Positions 25,840 to 35,065 of a DNA stretch of 64,000 bases are shown here, piece by piece; position 1 is the first letter of the stretch; the number at the start of each line of letters is the position of its first letter. The DNA lies in assembly GCF_015709455.1 (NCBI RefSeq), contig NZ_JADNQW010000005.1, forward strand, positions 4,327,450 to 4,391,449. Reading direction: 5' to 3'. Both the position numbers and the translations under genes were made by a program. The notes under the pieces are model-generated. The model was not told the origin of the DNA. It saw nothing but the letters and a program-made list of their open reading frames with translations, and did not search any database. The stretch is from Methylosinus sp. H3A (lineage in GTDB: Bacteria > Pseudomonadota > Alphaproteobacteria > Rhizobiales > Beijerinckiaceae).

Positions 25840-26853
25840 ATGCATGAGCTTTTGGCGTTGGCCGCGCGCTCCAGGGCCCTGCCCGCCTGGATGCGTTCTC
25901 TGGGAGCCTCCGGCCTGACGCTGGCCGCGCTCGCGCTGCAGATGCTGCTGCGCGACAGCCTGCCGCCCGGCCAGCTTCTCCTCTTCGTTCCGGCCGTCCT
26001 ATTCTCCGCTCTGCTCTTCGGCGGCGACGCCGGCGGCTGGGCGGCCGCCTTCAGCGCCGCCCTCGCCGCCTATTTTTTGTTCCAGGGCGAAGGTTTCGCC
26101 GTCTCCGATCCGGCCGAGGCCTTTGCGCTGGTGCTATTCATCTGCGTCGGTCTCTGCATCGTCTATGTGCTGCAGGAGCTCTTCGGCGCGCTCGACCGGC
26201 GCGCCGCGGAGACATCCGCCGCCCTCGCCTGCGCGACCAAGACCGAGCGCATGAAGGGACTCTATCTCCAGGAAATGGCGCATCGGACCAAGAACGATCT
26301 GCAATTCGTCGCCTCCTTGCTGCAGATGGAGGGACGCGCGCTCGACGACGAGGACCGCCGCGCGTCGCTGCTCTCGGCGGCGAGCCGCGTCGCCGTCGTC
26401 TCCCGCGTCTATGCGCTGCTTCAGCAAGGCGCCGCGCTCGACGTCGAGATGAGACCGCTCATCGACGATCTTTGCGCGGATCTGCGTCTGGCCCTCATCG
26501 GCCTGCGGCCGATCGCGCTGCGGACGGAGGTGACGGATTGCGCGCTGGGCGTGGACGAGGCGCGCGCAGTCGCGCTCATCGTCAACGAGCTCGTCGTCAA
26601 TGCGCTCGAATACGCCTTTCCCGAGGATCGGGCGGGAACGGTGAAGGTGCGGCTCGCGCGCGAGGGCGACGATCTCGCCTTGACGGTGGAGGACGACGGC
26701 GTCGGGCTGGCGTCGATGGAATCGAAGGGAGCGGGTTTCGGACAGAAGCTGGCGCGTTCCCTCGCGCAGCAGCTCGGCGGCGCCGTCACGATCGACGCCG
26801 GCGAGAAGACGGGCCTGCGCTGCGAGCTGCGTTTTCCGGCCCCGCCCGCGTGA
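25840..26853 (+). CDS. Membrane histidine kinase of the HisKA_2 type
   Basis: A 337-residue protein with an N-terminal DUF4118-like membrane region (about residues 25-120) and a HisKA_2/HWE-related kinase. The phosphoacceptor is H148 in EMAHRTKNDLQFVASLLQ. ATP-binding motifs are VNELVVNALEYAF and VEDDGVGL. Kinases of this type often drive the general stress response (PhyR/EcfG) of Alphaproteobacteria, but no phyR gene is near. It follows the PAS kinase by 31 bp, so the two may be co-transcribed. It converges with the metallopeptidase gene, 6 bp away. Confidence 0.87.
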   Translation: MHELLALAARSRALPAWMRSLGASGLTLAALALQMLLRDSLPPGQLLLFVPAVLFSALLFGGDAGGWAAAFSAALAAYFLFQGEGFAVSDPAEAFALVLFICVGLCIVYVLQELFGALDRRAAETSAALACATKTERMKGLYLQEMAHRTKNDLQFVASLLQMEGRALDDEDRRASLLSAASRVAVVSRVYALLQQGAALDVEMRPLIDDLCADLRLALIGLRPIALRTEVTDCALGVDEARAVALIVNELVVNALEYAFPEDRAGTVKVRLAREGDDLALTVEDDGVGLASMESKGAGFGQKLARSLAQQLGGAVTIDAGEKTGLRCELRFPAPPA

Positions 26854-26859
26854 GGCGCG

Positions 26860-27285
26860 TCACCCCGCCTTTTGCTCGATCTCCTCGATATCCTCGTCCG
26901 AGAGGCCGAAGTGATGGCCGATCTCATGCACGAGGACATGGGTGATGACCTCCTGCAGCGTGTCCTCGCCATCCGCCCAATAGTCGATGATCGGACGGCG
27001 ATAGAGCCAGATCATATTCGGCGGCTCGCCCGTGTGCGCCGTCGCGTCGCGCTGCGCGAGGCCCTGGCCGCGGAACAATCCCAAGAGATCGAACTCGGTC
27101 TCGCACTCCATCTCCTCGAGGATTTCCTCGTCCGGGAAATCCTCGACATGGATCACGAGACCTTCGCAGAGCCGCGTGAAGCGCGACGGCAGCGAGGCGA
27201 AAGCCGCATCGGCCAGCACCTCGAGGTCCTCGAGCGAAGGGGCGCGGAGCTGGGCGAGAGCGCTATCGTCGAGAGGCGAGGCCAT
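26860..27285 (-). CDS. Zincin-like metallopeptidase family protein
   Basis: About 141 residues, with the zinc motif HEIGHHFGLSDED near the C-terminus and the PNMIWLYRRPIIDYW segment typical of the small zincin-like metallopeptidases (PF06262-like). Function in the cell is unknown. I chose the ATG at 27285 because GGAGGT lies 9 nt upstream; an upstream ATG at 27312 overlaps leuC. The start is 7 bp after the leuC stop, so the ribosome binding site lies within the end of leuC and translation is probably coupled. Confidence 0.85.
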   Translation of the reverse strand: MASPLDDSALAQLRAPSLEDLEVLADAAFASLPSRFTRLCEGLVIHVEDFPDEEILEEMECETEFDLLGLFRGQGLAQRDATAHTGEPPNMIWLYRRPIIDYWADGEDTLQEVITHVLVHEIGHHFGLSDEDIEEIEQKAG

Positions 27286-27292
27286 GCGAGAC

Positions 27293-28702
27293 TTACCTCC
27301 AGCTGCGGACATCCACGAAATGGCCGGCGATCGCCGCCGCCGCCGCCATGGCGGGCGACACGAGATGCGTGCGGCCCTTGAAGCCCTGGCGGCCCTCGAA
27401 ATTGCGGTTCGAGGTCGAGGCGCAGCGCTCGCCCGGCGCGAGACGATCCGGATTCATCGCCAGGCACATTGAGCAGCCCGGCTCGCGCCATTCGAAACCG
27501 GCGGCGGTGAACACTTTGTCCAGCCCCTCCGCCTCGGCCTGCGCCTTCACGAGGCCGGAGCCCGGCACGACAATGGCGTTGACGCGGGCGTTGATCTGCT
27601 TGCCGGCGATGACCGCTGCGGCGGCGCGCAGATCCTCGATGCGGCCATTGGTGCAGGAGCCGATGAAGACGCGATCGATGGCGATGTCGCTCGCCTTCTC
27701 GCCGCCCTTCAGGCCCATATACTCGAGCGCCCGGGCGATAGCCTGACGCTTGGCCGGATTGGCGACGCTGTCCGGCGTCGGCACCAGGCCGCTGATCGGC
27801 ATCACATCCTCGGGCGAGGTGCCCCAGGTGAGAGTCGGCGGCAGAGCGGCGGCGTCGAGCACGATCACGCGGTCGTAATGCGCGCCCTCGTCGGAGCGCA
27901 GCGTCTCCCAATAGCGGACGGCGGCGTCGAAGACCTCGCCCTGCGGGGCCTTGGGCCGGCCGCGGAGATATTCGTAAGTCTTCTCGTCCGGCGCGACGAG
28001 GCCGGCGCGAGCGCCGCCTTCGATCGACATGTTGCAGACGGTCATGCGCCCCTCGATCGAGAGATCGCGAATCGCCTCACCCGCATATTCGATCACATGG
28101 CCGGTGCCGCCGGCGGTGCCGATCTCGCCGATGATGGCGAGAATTATGTCCTTGGCGGTCGCGCCCTCGGCCAACTTGCCGTCGACGCGCACCAGCATAT
28201 TGGCGGCCTTTTTCTGGATGAGCGTCTGCGTCGCCAGAACATGCTCGACCTCGGAGGTGCCGATGCCATGGGCGAGCGCGCCGAAGGCGCCATGGGTGGA
28301 GGTGTGGCTGTCGCCGCAGACGATCGTCGTGCCGGGCAGAGTGAAGCCCTGCTCCGGGCCGACGATATGGACGACGCCCTGACGCGAATCATGCTCATTG
28401 TAATATTCGACGCCGAACTCGGCGGCGTTGATGGCGAGCTGCTCGACCTGCGCCTTGCTCTCCGGGTCTGTGATCGGCAGAGAGCGATCGGTCGTCGGCA
28501 CATTATGGTCGACGACGGCGAGCGTCTTTTGCGGCGCGCGGACCTTGCGGCCGGTGACGCGCAGTCCCTCGAAGGCCTGCGGGCTCGTCACCTCATGGAT
28601 CAAATGGCGATCGATGTAGATGAGGGACGCGCCGTCCTCCTGCTCATGAACCACATGATCGTCCCAGATCTTGTCGTAGAGCGTGCGCGGGCGTCCTGCC
28701 AT
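27293..28702 (-). CDS. leuC: 3-isopropylmalate dehydratase large subunit
   Basis: A 469-residue aconitase-family enzyme of leucine biosynthesis that isomerises 2- to 3-isopropylmalate with LeuD. The [4Fe-4S] ligands are visible as the Cys in GSCTNGR and the CxxC in CSMCLAMN. The start [16 protein letters not shown] is typical, and AGGAACGAG lies upstream of the ATG at 28702. leuD is not next to it. The metallopeptidase gene follows directly. rplS lies about 2.2 kb away on the same strand, a linkage seen in the order. Confidence 0.95.
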   Translation of the reverse strand: MAGRPRTLYDKIWDDHVVHEQEDGASLIYIDRHLIHEVTSPQAFEGLRVTGRKVRAPQKTLAVVDHNVPTTDRSLPITDPESKAQVEQLAINAAEFGVEYYNEHDSRQGVVHIVGPEQGFTLPGTTIVCGDSHTSTHGAFGALAHGIGTSEVEHVLATQTLIQKKAANMLVRVDGKLAEGATAKDIILAIIGEIGTAGGTGHVIEYAGEAIRDLSIEGRMTVCNMSIEGGARAGLVAPDEKTYEYLRGRPKAPQGEVFDAAVRYWETLRSDEGAHYDRVIVLDAAALPPTLTWGTSPEDVMPISGLVPTPDSVANPAKRQAIARALEYMGLKGGEKASDIAIDRVFIGSCTNGRIEDLRAAAAVIAGKQINARVNAIVVPGSGLVKAQAEAEGLDKVFTAAGFEWREPGCSMCLAMNPDRLAPGERCASTSNRNFEGRQGFKGRTHLVSPAMAAAAAIAGHFVDVRSWR

Positions 28703-28846
28703 TTGTCTCGTTCCTGCTCCGAACTGCCGTAAAAAGAGCCGCAAATTCGGCCTCGACCGAACCCGGTAGGCTGTTCTACTCGCAACCTGCTCGGCTTGGA
28801 AGTATGTAATCTCGGCGACGCCCGAGCGGGAGGCCTCTTCGACGTG

Positions 28847-29845
28847 ATGCGATTTTCGACGGCGCCGCCGCCAGAGCTGACGGCCGCGCTGGCCCGCCTA
28901 TTGGACGAGCGCTCCCGCCGGGCGCTGGCCGAGCGAACCACACGCATTTCCGCCCTTTATCGCGCCGGCCGGACGACGGCGCAGGCGATTCTCGATGAAG
29001 ACGACGCCCTCGCCTACGCCCTCTATCGCCTTCCCGCCACTTACGCGGCGACCATTCATGCGCTCGGCCGGCTCGCCGAACGAGCCCCGGACTTCGCTCC
29101 GCGGCGAATGCTGGACCTCGGCGCGGGGCTCGGGACCGCGAGCCTCGCCGCGCGCGAGGTCTGGCCGCAAATGGACGAGAATGTGCTGCTCGACCGCAGC
29201 GCGCCTTTTCTGGCGCTCGCCCGGCGACTCGCCGGCGAGTCGCTGGCGGAAGCGAGAATCATCGCCGGCGATCTCGCCGCGCCTCCCGATCTCGGCCCGG
29301 CTTTCGACCTCGTCGTCGCGAGCTACGCTTTGACGGAAATCGCCGAGGAAAAGCTCGACGCCGCCGTCGACGCCGCCTGGAGCCGCTGCGCGGGGGCGCT
29401 GGCCCTGGTCGAGCCCGGCACGCCGCGCGACCATGCGCGGCTGATGCGGATGCGGGCGCGGCTCGTCGCGGCCGGGGCGCACGTCTCCCTGCCCTGCCCG
29501 CATTCTGCGCCCTGTCCGCTCGAGGCGCCGGACTGGTGCCATTTCTCGGTGCGGCTCGCCCGCTCACGCGACCATAAGCTGCTCAAAGGCGCCGACGCGC
29601 CCTTCGAGGACGAGAAGTTCGCCTATCTGGTCGCGACTCGAGCCGAAGCCTCCATCGAGCCTGCGCCGGCCCGTATGTTGGCTCGGCCGGAAGTTCTCAA
29701 GCATGGATTAAGGATAAAGCTTTGCGCGGCGGCGGGAATCGAAGAAGTTACCGTGCTGAAACGCGATAAGCAGAAATTCGGTCCTATAAAAAAGAAAGAC
29801 TGGGGCGACGAGGTCGCCGCGGGGGAAACGTCGGCGAGGGAATGA
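28847..29845 (+). CDS. Rsm22-type small ribosomal subunit methyltransferase-like protein
   Basis: About 332 residues. A Rossmann methyltransferase domain has [13 protein letters not shown] (SAM site) and [10 protein letters not shown]. The C-terminal part carries the Cys set of the Rsm22/METTL17 family: [17 protein letters not shown] plus a Cys in IKLCAAAG, likely ligands of an iron-sulfur cluster. Rsm22 proteins assist assembly of the (mito)ribosomal small subunit; the bacterial role is poorly known. The start may be ATG 28847 or GTG 28844, with GGGAGG upstream. The VOC gene follows one base after its stop. Confidence 0.85.
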   Translation: MRFSTAPPPELTAALARLLDERSRRALAERTTRISALYRAGRTTAQAILDEDDALAYALYRLPATYAATIHALGRLAERAPDFAPRRMLDLGAGLGTASLAAREVWPQMDENVLLDRSAPFLALARRLAGESLAEARIIAGDLAAPPDLGPAFDLVVASYALTEIAEEKLDAAVDAAWSRCAGALALVEPGTPRDHARLMRMRARLVAAGAHVSLPCPHSAPCPLEAPDWCHFSVRLARSRDHKLLKGADAPFEDEKFAYLVATRAEASIEPAPARMLARPEVLKHGLRIKLCAAAGIEEVTVLKRDKQKFGPIKKKDWGDEVAAGETSARE

Positions 29846-29846
29846 A

Positions 29847-30263
29847 ATGCAGCGCCCGAGGGTCTCGCCTTATCTTACCGTCTCGCCGGCCGCCGGCGCG
29901 ATCGCTTTCTATACTGCCGCCTTCGGCGCGCAACAGCGGGCATTGATGCCCTCGGTCGACGGGATACGCATCGCCCATTGCGAGCTGACGATCAATGGCG
30001 GCTCGGTGATGCTCGCGGACGCCTTCCCCGAGCTCGGCCACGCCCGCCCGCCGCTTCCCGGCGAGCAGGTCACCGCCTCGGTGAGCCTCGAATATGACAA
30101 AGCGCAGGAAGTCGACGACATCGTCGCCCGCGCCAGCCAGCTCGGCGCCAAGGTCGAGACGCAGCCGACCAATACTTTCTGGGGCACGCGCTACGCCGCG
30201 CTGCGCGATCCCTTCGGCCACAGATGGATTTTGAACGCGCCGCTCGACTCGTCCGGCGGCTGA
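29847..30263 (+). CDS. VOC (glyoxalase/PhnB-like) family protein
   Basis: A 138-residue protein of the vicinal oxygen chelate fold. The pattern is VSPYLTVSPAAGAIAFYTAAFGA, then a central ADAFPELG, and then LRDPFGHRWIL near the end, as in PhnB-like proteins. These bind small molecules or act on them with a metal; substrate is unknown. The ATG lies two bases after the stop of the Rsm22-like gene, so the two are probably one unit. Confidence 0.82.
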   Translation: MQRPRVSPYLTVSPAAGAIAFYTAAFGAQQRALMPSVDGIRIAHCELTINGGSVMLADAFPELGHARPPLPGEQVTASVSLEYDKAQEVDDIVARASQLGAKVETQPTNTFWGTRYAALRDPFGHRWILNAPLDSSGG

Positions 30264-30283
30264 GCCGCAGCCGAGAATTCGCG

Positions 30284-30730
30284 TTACGGCTCGACGAAGA
30301 AAGAGCGTCGCATCGAGGTCCAAGTGTCGAGCGCCAGCTCGATCTCCGACGGCGATTCGCAGCAGAATTGCGCGAGCGGTGAGGCGTCGCCGACCAGAAT
30401 GGACGGAACCACCGCCGCCCGAGCCGGCAGCACGGCGCCGGACACGCTGGCGGCGATGACGAAAGCCTGATCGAAAGGCCGGGAGGCCTCGATCGCCCGC
30501 GCCAGCGGCTCCGCGCCCTCGCCGGCGTCATAGAACTTCGCGAAACGGCCGGCGAGGCCGAGCCCTTCCGCCACAGCGGCGAGACCCTGCGTCCCCGCGG
30601 CGAAGGCGATCTGGATCCAGCCCTTGGCGGCCAGCGTCTCCAGCGTCTCCGCCGCGCCGTCCACCAGCCGCCAATCCGGCTCGCGGCGCGCCACGACGCC
30701 CTCGAAATCCCAGAACAGGATTTTGCTCAT
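30284..30730 (-). CDS. HAD-like hydrolase with an altered catalytic motif
   Basis: A 148-residue protein that starts KILFWDFEGVVA. This resembles motif I of HAD phosphatases (DxDGT/V) but has Glu in place of the second Asp, so phosphatase activity is doubtful. Later motifs are weak: ASRPFDQAFVIA, and VGDASPLAQF in the position of motif IV. It is shorter than usual for the superfamily. It may be a degenerate HAD or a binding protein. It is flanked by repeats and the rplS terminator upstream. Confidence 0.6.
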   Translation of the reverse strand: MSKILFWDFEGVVARREPDWRLVDGAAETLETLAAKGWIQIAFAAGTQGLAAVAEGLGLAGRFAKFYDAGEGAEPLARAIEASRPFDQAFVIAASVSGAVLPARAAVVPSILVGDASPLAQFCCESPSEIELALDTWTSMRRSFFVEP

Positions 30731-30754
30731 CGGTCCTCTTCACGGCACAGCAGA

Positions 30755-30797
30755 GCGTTTCCGGACGAAGTGGACGCCGATCCGGCGCTGGAAACGC
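30755..30797. repeat. Palindromic intergenic element
   Basis: Arms GCGTTTCC (30755-30762) and GGAAACGC (30790-30797) flank CGGACGAAGTGGACGCCGAT and a few more bases. The CGAAGTGGA core with arms of this kind resembles a repeat common between genes in Hyphomicrobiales. Recognition is from memory. Confidence 0.5.
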
Positions 30798-30812
30798 GTC
30801 AAACTAAAAACC

Positions 30813-30854
30813 GGGAATCTTTTCATGTTTCAAAGGAAATATGAAAAGACTCCC
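30813..30854 (-). terminator. Rho-independent terminator of rplS
   Basis: On the minus strand a 14-bp stem with one mismatch (GGGAGTCTTTTCAT and ATGAAAAGATTCCC) is extended inward by TTTC/GAAA and followed by GGTTTTT. It lies about 80 bp after rplS. The stem resembles the terminator at 60731. Confidence 0.75.
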
Positions 30855-30864
30855 GAGACGACGA

Positions 30865-30899
30865 AGCGATCCTGGGGCCTATCGCCGCACAGGATCGCT
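30865..30899. repeat. Inverted repeat in the rplS 3' region
   Basis: AGCGATCCTG (30865-30874) and CAGGATCGCT (30890-30899) form a perfect 10-bp stem with a 15-nt loop. No T run follows in either direction, so it may be a stabilising 3' structure or part of a repeat, not a terminator by itself. Confidence 0.5.
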
Positions 30900-30935
30900 C
30901 CGCCACGCTCGCGATGATGGGGAAAGCTCCGGGCC

Positions 30936-31340
30936 TCACTCGGCCGCGGGCGCAGCCTTGTCCTTGGCCTTCGTCTTATTGTCGATGCGCTCGGCGATGC
31001 GGGCGGATTTGCCGCGACGGTCGCGCAGATAATAGAGCTTGGCGCGACGTACCTTGCCGCGGCGGACCAGCTTGATCGAGTCGATGAGCGGCGCATGGAT
31101 GGGGAACACGCGCTCCACGCCCTCGCCATAGGAAATCTTGCGAACGGTGAAGCTCTCGTTGAGGCCGCCGCCCTGGCGGGAGATCACCACGCCCTCATAG
31201 GCCTGGATGCGGGAACGCTCGCCTTCCTTCACCTTCACATTGACGATGACGGTGTCGCCGGGGCGGAATTCCGGGATCGACTTGCCTTCGAGAAGGCGGG
31301 CCGATTGCTCGGCGTCGAGTTGCTCGATGATGGAGGGCAT
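30936..31340 (-). CDS. rplS: 50S ribosomal protein L19
   Basis: A 134-residue ribosomal protein near the 30S-50S interface. The sequence has [43 protein letters not shown] and [10 protein letters not shown], all typical of L19, plus a Lys/Ala-rich tail. AGGAG lies upstream of the ATG at 31340. The usual partners rpsP, rimM and trmD are not in this window, so it seems to be transcribed alone here. A terminator lies at 30813-30854. Confidence 0.97.
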   Translation of the reverse strand: MPSIIEQLDAEQSARLLEGKSIPEFRPGDTVIVNVKVKEGERSRIQAYEGVVISRQGGGLNESFTVRKISYGEGVERVFPIHAPLIDSIKLVRRGKVRRAKLYYLRDRRGKSARIAERIDNKTKAKDKAAPAAE

Positions 31341-31645
31341 GAAAAAAACTCCTGCCGTTTCGCCTTTTGCCGCCGCAGCGGCTCTGGCGAGCGTTTCGGG
31401 ACGCTGTTTTGATTTGGACGCGTCGCCATACACGAGGCGGCGCCGATTGTCGAGTGCGAGGGACAGCAAGCAAACAGCAAGCAGCGCGACCGCGAAGCGG
31501 TCCGGGGTGGGGTTCCACGAGAAAGACTCCCCCTCCCGATCGCCTTCGGCGGCTCTTCTCGTTCAGCCGACGTCCGGTTGGCCCCGTCTTCGCATGGCGC
31601 GGCCGGAGCGGCGCCGACGGCGCCAAAGAAGCGCGAGACCGAACA
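31341..31645. other. Intergenic region between rplS and the rhodanese gene
   Basis: About 300 bp holding the divergent rplS leader and the upstream region of the rhodanese gene. A small perfect hairpin GACCGC-GAA-GCGGTC lies at 31488-31502. I see no convincing promoter and no gene. Confidence 0.5.
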
Positions 31646-31957
31646 ATGGCGCAAGATTTTCGCAGGATCGACGTCGCCGCCGCGCGCGACGTGATGAGCC
31701 GCGGCGAGACGCTCGTCCTCGACGTGCGCGACCCGCAATCCTTCGCGCGCGGCCACATAGAGGGCGCGGAGAACGCCTCCCAGGACGATATGACCTATTA
31801 TCTCTTCGAGACGCCGAAGGAGAAACCCGTCATCGTCTGCTGCTATCACGGCAATTCCAGCCAGTCCTACGCCCGCACCTTCGCCGAGATGGGCTTTGCC
31901 GAGGTCTACAGCCTCGACGGCGGCTATGAGGCCTGGGCGGCGGCCGAGCGGGGCTGA
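31646..31957 (+). CDS. GlpE-like rhodanese
   Basis: A 103-residue single-domain rhodanese. The active-site Cys is C66 in CYHGNSS, a loop typical of GlpE thiosulfate sulfurtransferases, and LDVRDPQSFARGHIEGA is the conserved N-terminal motif. It transfers sulfane sulfur from thiosulfate or a related donor to an acceptor in the cytoplasm. The ATG at 31646 has no strong ribosome binding site. trpS follows 84 bp later on the same strand with no clear functional link. Confidence 0.88.
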   Translation: MAQDFRRIDVAAARDVMSRGETLVLDVRDPQSFARGHIEGAENASQDDMTYYLFETPKEKPVIVCCYHGNSSQSYARTFAEMGFAEVYSLDGGYEAWAAAERG

Positions 31958-32041
31958 GGCGGGATAGTTGCGCTCGGGTTCTTGCGCTCGGGCGCCCGCA
32001 TTGTCATAAGAGCCGCCGGCCTCAACCACTCGGCGCTCCTC

Positions 32042-33076
32042 ATGACCAGCTTTCCGCAGCGCGTCTTCTCCGGCGTGCAGTCCACCGGCAATCTGCATCT
32101 CGGCAATTATCTCGGCGCGATCGTCAAATTCGTCGAGTTGCAGCAGAGCTTCGACTGCCTCTATTGCGTCGTGGACCTGCACGCCATCACCGTGCCGCAG
32201 GATCCGATCGCGCTGCGGAACAACACGCGCGAGATCGCGGCCGCCTTCATCGCCTGCGGCGTCGACCCCAAGAAGAACATCGTCTTCAATCAGAGCCAAG
32301 TGGCCGAGCACGCCGAGCTCGCCTGGGTCTTGAATTGCGTCGCCCGCATCGGCTGGCTGAACCGCATGACGCAGTTCAAGGACAAGGCCGGCAAGGATCG
32401 CGAGAACGCCTCCATGGGCCTGCTCGACTATCCGGTGCTGATGGCCGCCGATATTCTGCTCTATCGCGCCACCCATGTGCCGGTCGGCGAGGATCAGAAG
32501 CAGCATTTGGAGCTCGCCCGCGACATTGCGCAGAAGTTCAACAACGACTTCGCCGAATCGATCGCGCGCAACGGCTTCAATCAGGCCTTCTTCCCGCTGC
32601 CGGAGCCGCTGATTTCCGGCCCGGCGACGCGCGTGATGAGCCTGCGCGACGGCACGAAGAAAATGTCGAAATCGGACGCTTCCGATTATTCGCGCATAAA
32701 TCTCTCCGACGACGCCGATCAGATCGCGCAAAAGGTGCGCAAGGCTAAGACCGACCCCGACGCTCTGCCGTCGGAGGAGAAAGGCCTCGAGGGCCGGCCG
32801 GAGGCGGATAATCTCGTCGGCATTTTCGCGGCGCTGTCGCAGCGCAGCAAGGCGGATGTGCTCGCCGAATTCGGCGGCGCCAATTTCTCGACCTTCAAGA
32901 TTGCGCTGGTCGATCTCGCTGTCGCCAAGCTCTCGCCGATCACTGCCGAAATGCGCAAGCTGACGGCGGATGAATCCTACATCGACAATGTGCTGCGCGA
33001 CGGCTCCGCGCGGGCGCGCGAACTGGCGCGCACGAATATGGATGCGGTGAAGGATATCGTCGGCTTTCTGCGGTAA
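32042..33076 (+). CDS. trpS: Tryptophanyl-tRNA synthetase
   Basis: A 344-residue class I aminoacyl-tRNA synthetase that charges tRNA-Trp. The HIGH-type motif is [10 protein letters not shown] and the KMSKS motif is KKMSKSDAS. Length and the [23 protein letters not shown] region match the bacterial enzyme. The ATG at 32042 gives the normal N-terminus ([15 protein letters not shown]). It converges with a GNAT gene, 4 bp away. Confidence 0.97.
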   Translation: MTSFPQRVFSGVQSTGNLHLGNYLGAIVKFVELQQSFDCLYCVVDLHAITVPQDPIALRNNTREIAAAFIACGVDPKKNIVFNQSQVAEHAELAWVLNCVARIGWLNRMTQFKDKAGKDRENASMGLLDYPVLMAADILLYRATHVPVGEDQKQHLELARDIAQKFNNDFAESIARNGFNQAFFPLPEPLISGPATRVMSLRDGTKKMSKSDASDYSRINLSDDADQIAQKVRKAKTDPDALPSEEKGLEGRPEADNLVGIFAALSQRSKADVLAEFGGANFSTFKIALVDLAVAKLSPITAEMRKLTADESYIDNVLRDGSARARELARTNMDAVKDIVGFLR

Positions 33077-33080
33077 CCCT

Positions 33081-33662
33081 CTATCGGGGCCGCGCCCGCC
33101 ACTCCTCGCGCGTGATTTCCCAGATTTCGGCGGGAAGCCTCCCCGACACATAATCGCGTTCGCAGGACGCGATTATGCGCATGCCCGCCTTCTCGGATAT
33201 GCGCCGAGAGGGAATATTGGCGACGGCTTTCGGAACGCGTAGAATCGGCCGTTCCAGCGTCTCGAACCAATAGTCGGTCGCCGCCTCGGCGGCCTCCGTC
33301 GCAAAACCCCGTTTCCGCCATTCCCGCGCGAGCCAGAAGCCGCGGTTTTCGTCGGGCCCCTCCATCAATGAAATGACGCCGACGAGTCGGTCAGGCGCTT
33401 CGCGTCGTCTGATCGACCAGTGCCAAGCGCGCCCTTTTTCCATTGCCGGCAGCGCGACGTCACGAATGTAGGTGAGCGCGCCGTCGTGCGGATATGGCCA
33501 TGGAATCATGCGGGACATGAATCGAACAGTCTCCCAATGCGGGAAACCCAGCTGCACCGCGTCGACGTCGGACAGGCTCAGCGGCTGCAATGACAATCGA
33601 GGCGTTTCGAGAATAGGAATTGCGGGAGCCAAGCTCTTCTCTCCGAAGCACATGAAAAGCAA
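33081..33662 (-). CDS. GNAT family N-acetyltransferase (RimJ/RimL type)
   Basis: A 193-residue acetyltransferase. The N-terminus ILETPRLSLQPLSLSDVDAV and the motifs RGFWLAREWRKRGFATEAAEA (acetyl-CoA loop), ISEKAGM and a following acidic segment match the Acetyltransf_3 group. Such proteins acetylate protein N-termini, antibiotics or small molecules; the substrate is unknown here. The start may be ATG 33662 or 33653. It lies between trpS and glcF with no clear link to either. Confidence 0.85.
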   Translation of the reverse strand: MLFMCFGEKSLAPAIPILETPRLSLQPLSLSDVDAVQLGFPHWETVRFMSRMIPWPYPHDGALTYIRDVALPAMEKGRAWHWSIRRREAPDRLVGVISLMEGPDENRGFWLAREWRKRGFATEAAEAATDYWFETLERPILRVPKAVANIPSRRISEKAGMRIIASCERDYVSGRLPAEIWEITREEWRARPR

Positions 33663-33688
33663 AATACGCGAATTTGCGGTTCAGATAT

Positions 33689-34978
33689 TCATTGCCGGAC
33701 GAGGACCGGCGCCGGGCCGCCGCTCGCCCAATCGAGCAATTGCACCGTGTGAACAATCGGTATCGCGATCCCCTGCCCGATCTGAATCATGCAGCCGAGA
33801 TTGCCGGCGGCGATCGCTCGAGGCGCGACCGATTGGATGTTGGCGACCTTCCGCTCACGCAGCGCGCTGGCGAGCTCGCCCTGCAGAAGGTTATAGGTTC
33901 CGGCCGAGCCGCAGCAGATATGGCTTTCTGGGACGGGAACGACATCGAAGCCCGCGCGGCGCAGCAGTTCCACCGGCAGATCGGCGATCTTCTGCCCGTG
34001 CTGCAACGAGCAGGCCGAATGATAGGCGACGCGCAGCTTTCCGACGTCCGCCGACGGCGCGAAATCGAGCGCGGCGATCACCTCCGTCACGTCGCGCGCC
34101 ATTGCGGCGATGCGCGCCGCCTTTTCCGCGAGCGCAGGATCGTCGCGGAACATATGGCCATAGTCTTTGACCGTCGTTCCGCAGCCGGAGGTGTCGATGA
34201 CGATATGATCGAGCCCGCCGCGCTCGATCTCGCGCGTCCAGGCCTCGATATTGCGGCGCGCGAGCGCATGTGAGTCCGCGCTCTTGCCGAGATGATGCGG
34301 CAGCGCGCCGCAACAGCCGGCGCCCTCCGCCACCACTATTTCCGCGCCGAGCCGCGTCAGCAGACGCGCGGTCGCCTCATGAATTTTCGTGTCGAGCACG
34401 GTCTGCGCGCAGCCGCTCAGCAGCGCGACGCGCATTTTGCGCACGCCCTGCGCGGCGATGATTTGCGGACGGTCGATCGGCGAAGGCGCGGGCAAATGCG
34501 TCGGCGCCATTGCGATCATATCTCTCATGCCGCGAGGCAGCAGGCCCGCGAAAGGCCGCGCCAACGCCGCGGCGCGCAGCGATTGCCGGAACAACGCCGG
34601 CCGCGTGAGCACGAAAGCGAGCGTCGCGCGCAACATGCGATCGAAGAAGCGCCGCCGATAGGTCTTCTCTATATGCGCGCGCGCATGATCGACGAGATGC
34701 ATGTAATGCACGCTCGACGGACATGTCGTCATGCAGGAAAGGCAGGAGAGGCAGCGGTCCACATGGCGCACGGTGCGTGCATCGGCGTCACGGCCGTTCT
34801 CCAGCATCTCCTTCATGAGATAGATGCGCCCGCGCGGCGAATCGAGCTCGTCGCCTGTGAGCAGATAGGTCGGACATGTCGCCGTGCAGAAGCCGCAATG
34901 CACGCAGGCGCGCAGGATTTTCTCCGACTGCGACATGTCGGAATCGGCGAGAAGCTCAGGAGAGAATTGCGTCAGCAT
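33689..34978 (-). CDS. glcF: Glycolate oxidase iron-sulfur subunit GlcF
   Basis: A 429-residue protein with two [4Fe-4S] ferredoxin-type motifs, CVHCGFCTATCPTY and CLSCLSCMTTCPS, followed by two CCG-type domains (GCAQ ... GAGCCGALPHH, and HSACSLQH ... ICCGSAGTYN). It carries electrons from the flavin subunits of glycolate oxidase. It is the last gene of the minus-strand run glcD-glcE-glcF. A palindromic repeat lies in the 87-bp gap to glcE. Confidence 0.94.
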   Translation of the reverse strand: MLTQFSPELLADSDMSQSEKILRACVHCGFCTATCPTYLLTGDELDSPRGRIYLMKEMLENGRDADARTVRHVDRCLSCLSCMTTCPSSVHYMHLVDHARAHIEKTYRRRFFDRMLRATLAFVLTRPALFRQSLRAAALARPFAGLLPRGMRDMIAMAPTHLPAPSPIDRPQIIAAQGVRKMRVALLSGCAQTVLDTKIHEATARLLTRLGAEIVVAEGAGCCGALPHHLGKSADSHALARRNIEAWTREIERGGLDHIVIDTSGCGTTVKDYGHMFRDDPALAEKAARIAAMARDVTEVIAALDFAPSADVGKLRVAYHSACSLQHGQKIADLPVELLRRAGFDVVPVPESHICCGSAGTYNLLQGELASALRERKVANIQSVAPRAIAAGNLGCMIQIGQGIAIPIVHTVQLLDWASGGPAPVLVRQ

Positions 34979-35004
34979 CGCTTCTTTCGACTTGTCTCGA
35001 AGAG

Positions 35005-35055
35005 GCCCCCTCCCTCACCCTCCCCCGCTGCGCGGGAGAGGGTGAGGGAGGGGGC
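35005..35055. repeat. REP-like palindrome between glcE and glcF
   Basis: A nearly perfect inverted repeat of about 22-24 bp per arm starting GCCCCCTCCCTCACCCTC and ending with its complement, with a small TGC loop. No T run follows, so it is a repeat element, possibly a processing or stability hairpin within the glc transcript. Confidence 0.75.
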
Positions 35056-35065
35056 GTCCGCGCCA

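Noticed and set aside
23370..25841. 823-aa open frame antisense to the hydroxylase and PAS kinase genes
   Set aside because: Covers two genes with clear catalytic motifs on the other strand; low-complexity Arg/Glu composition.
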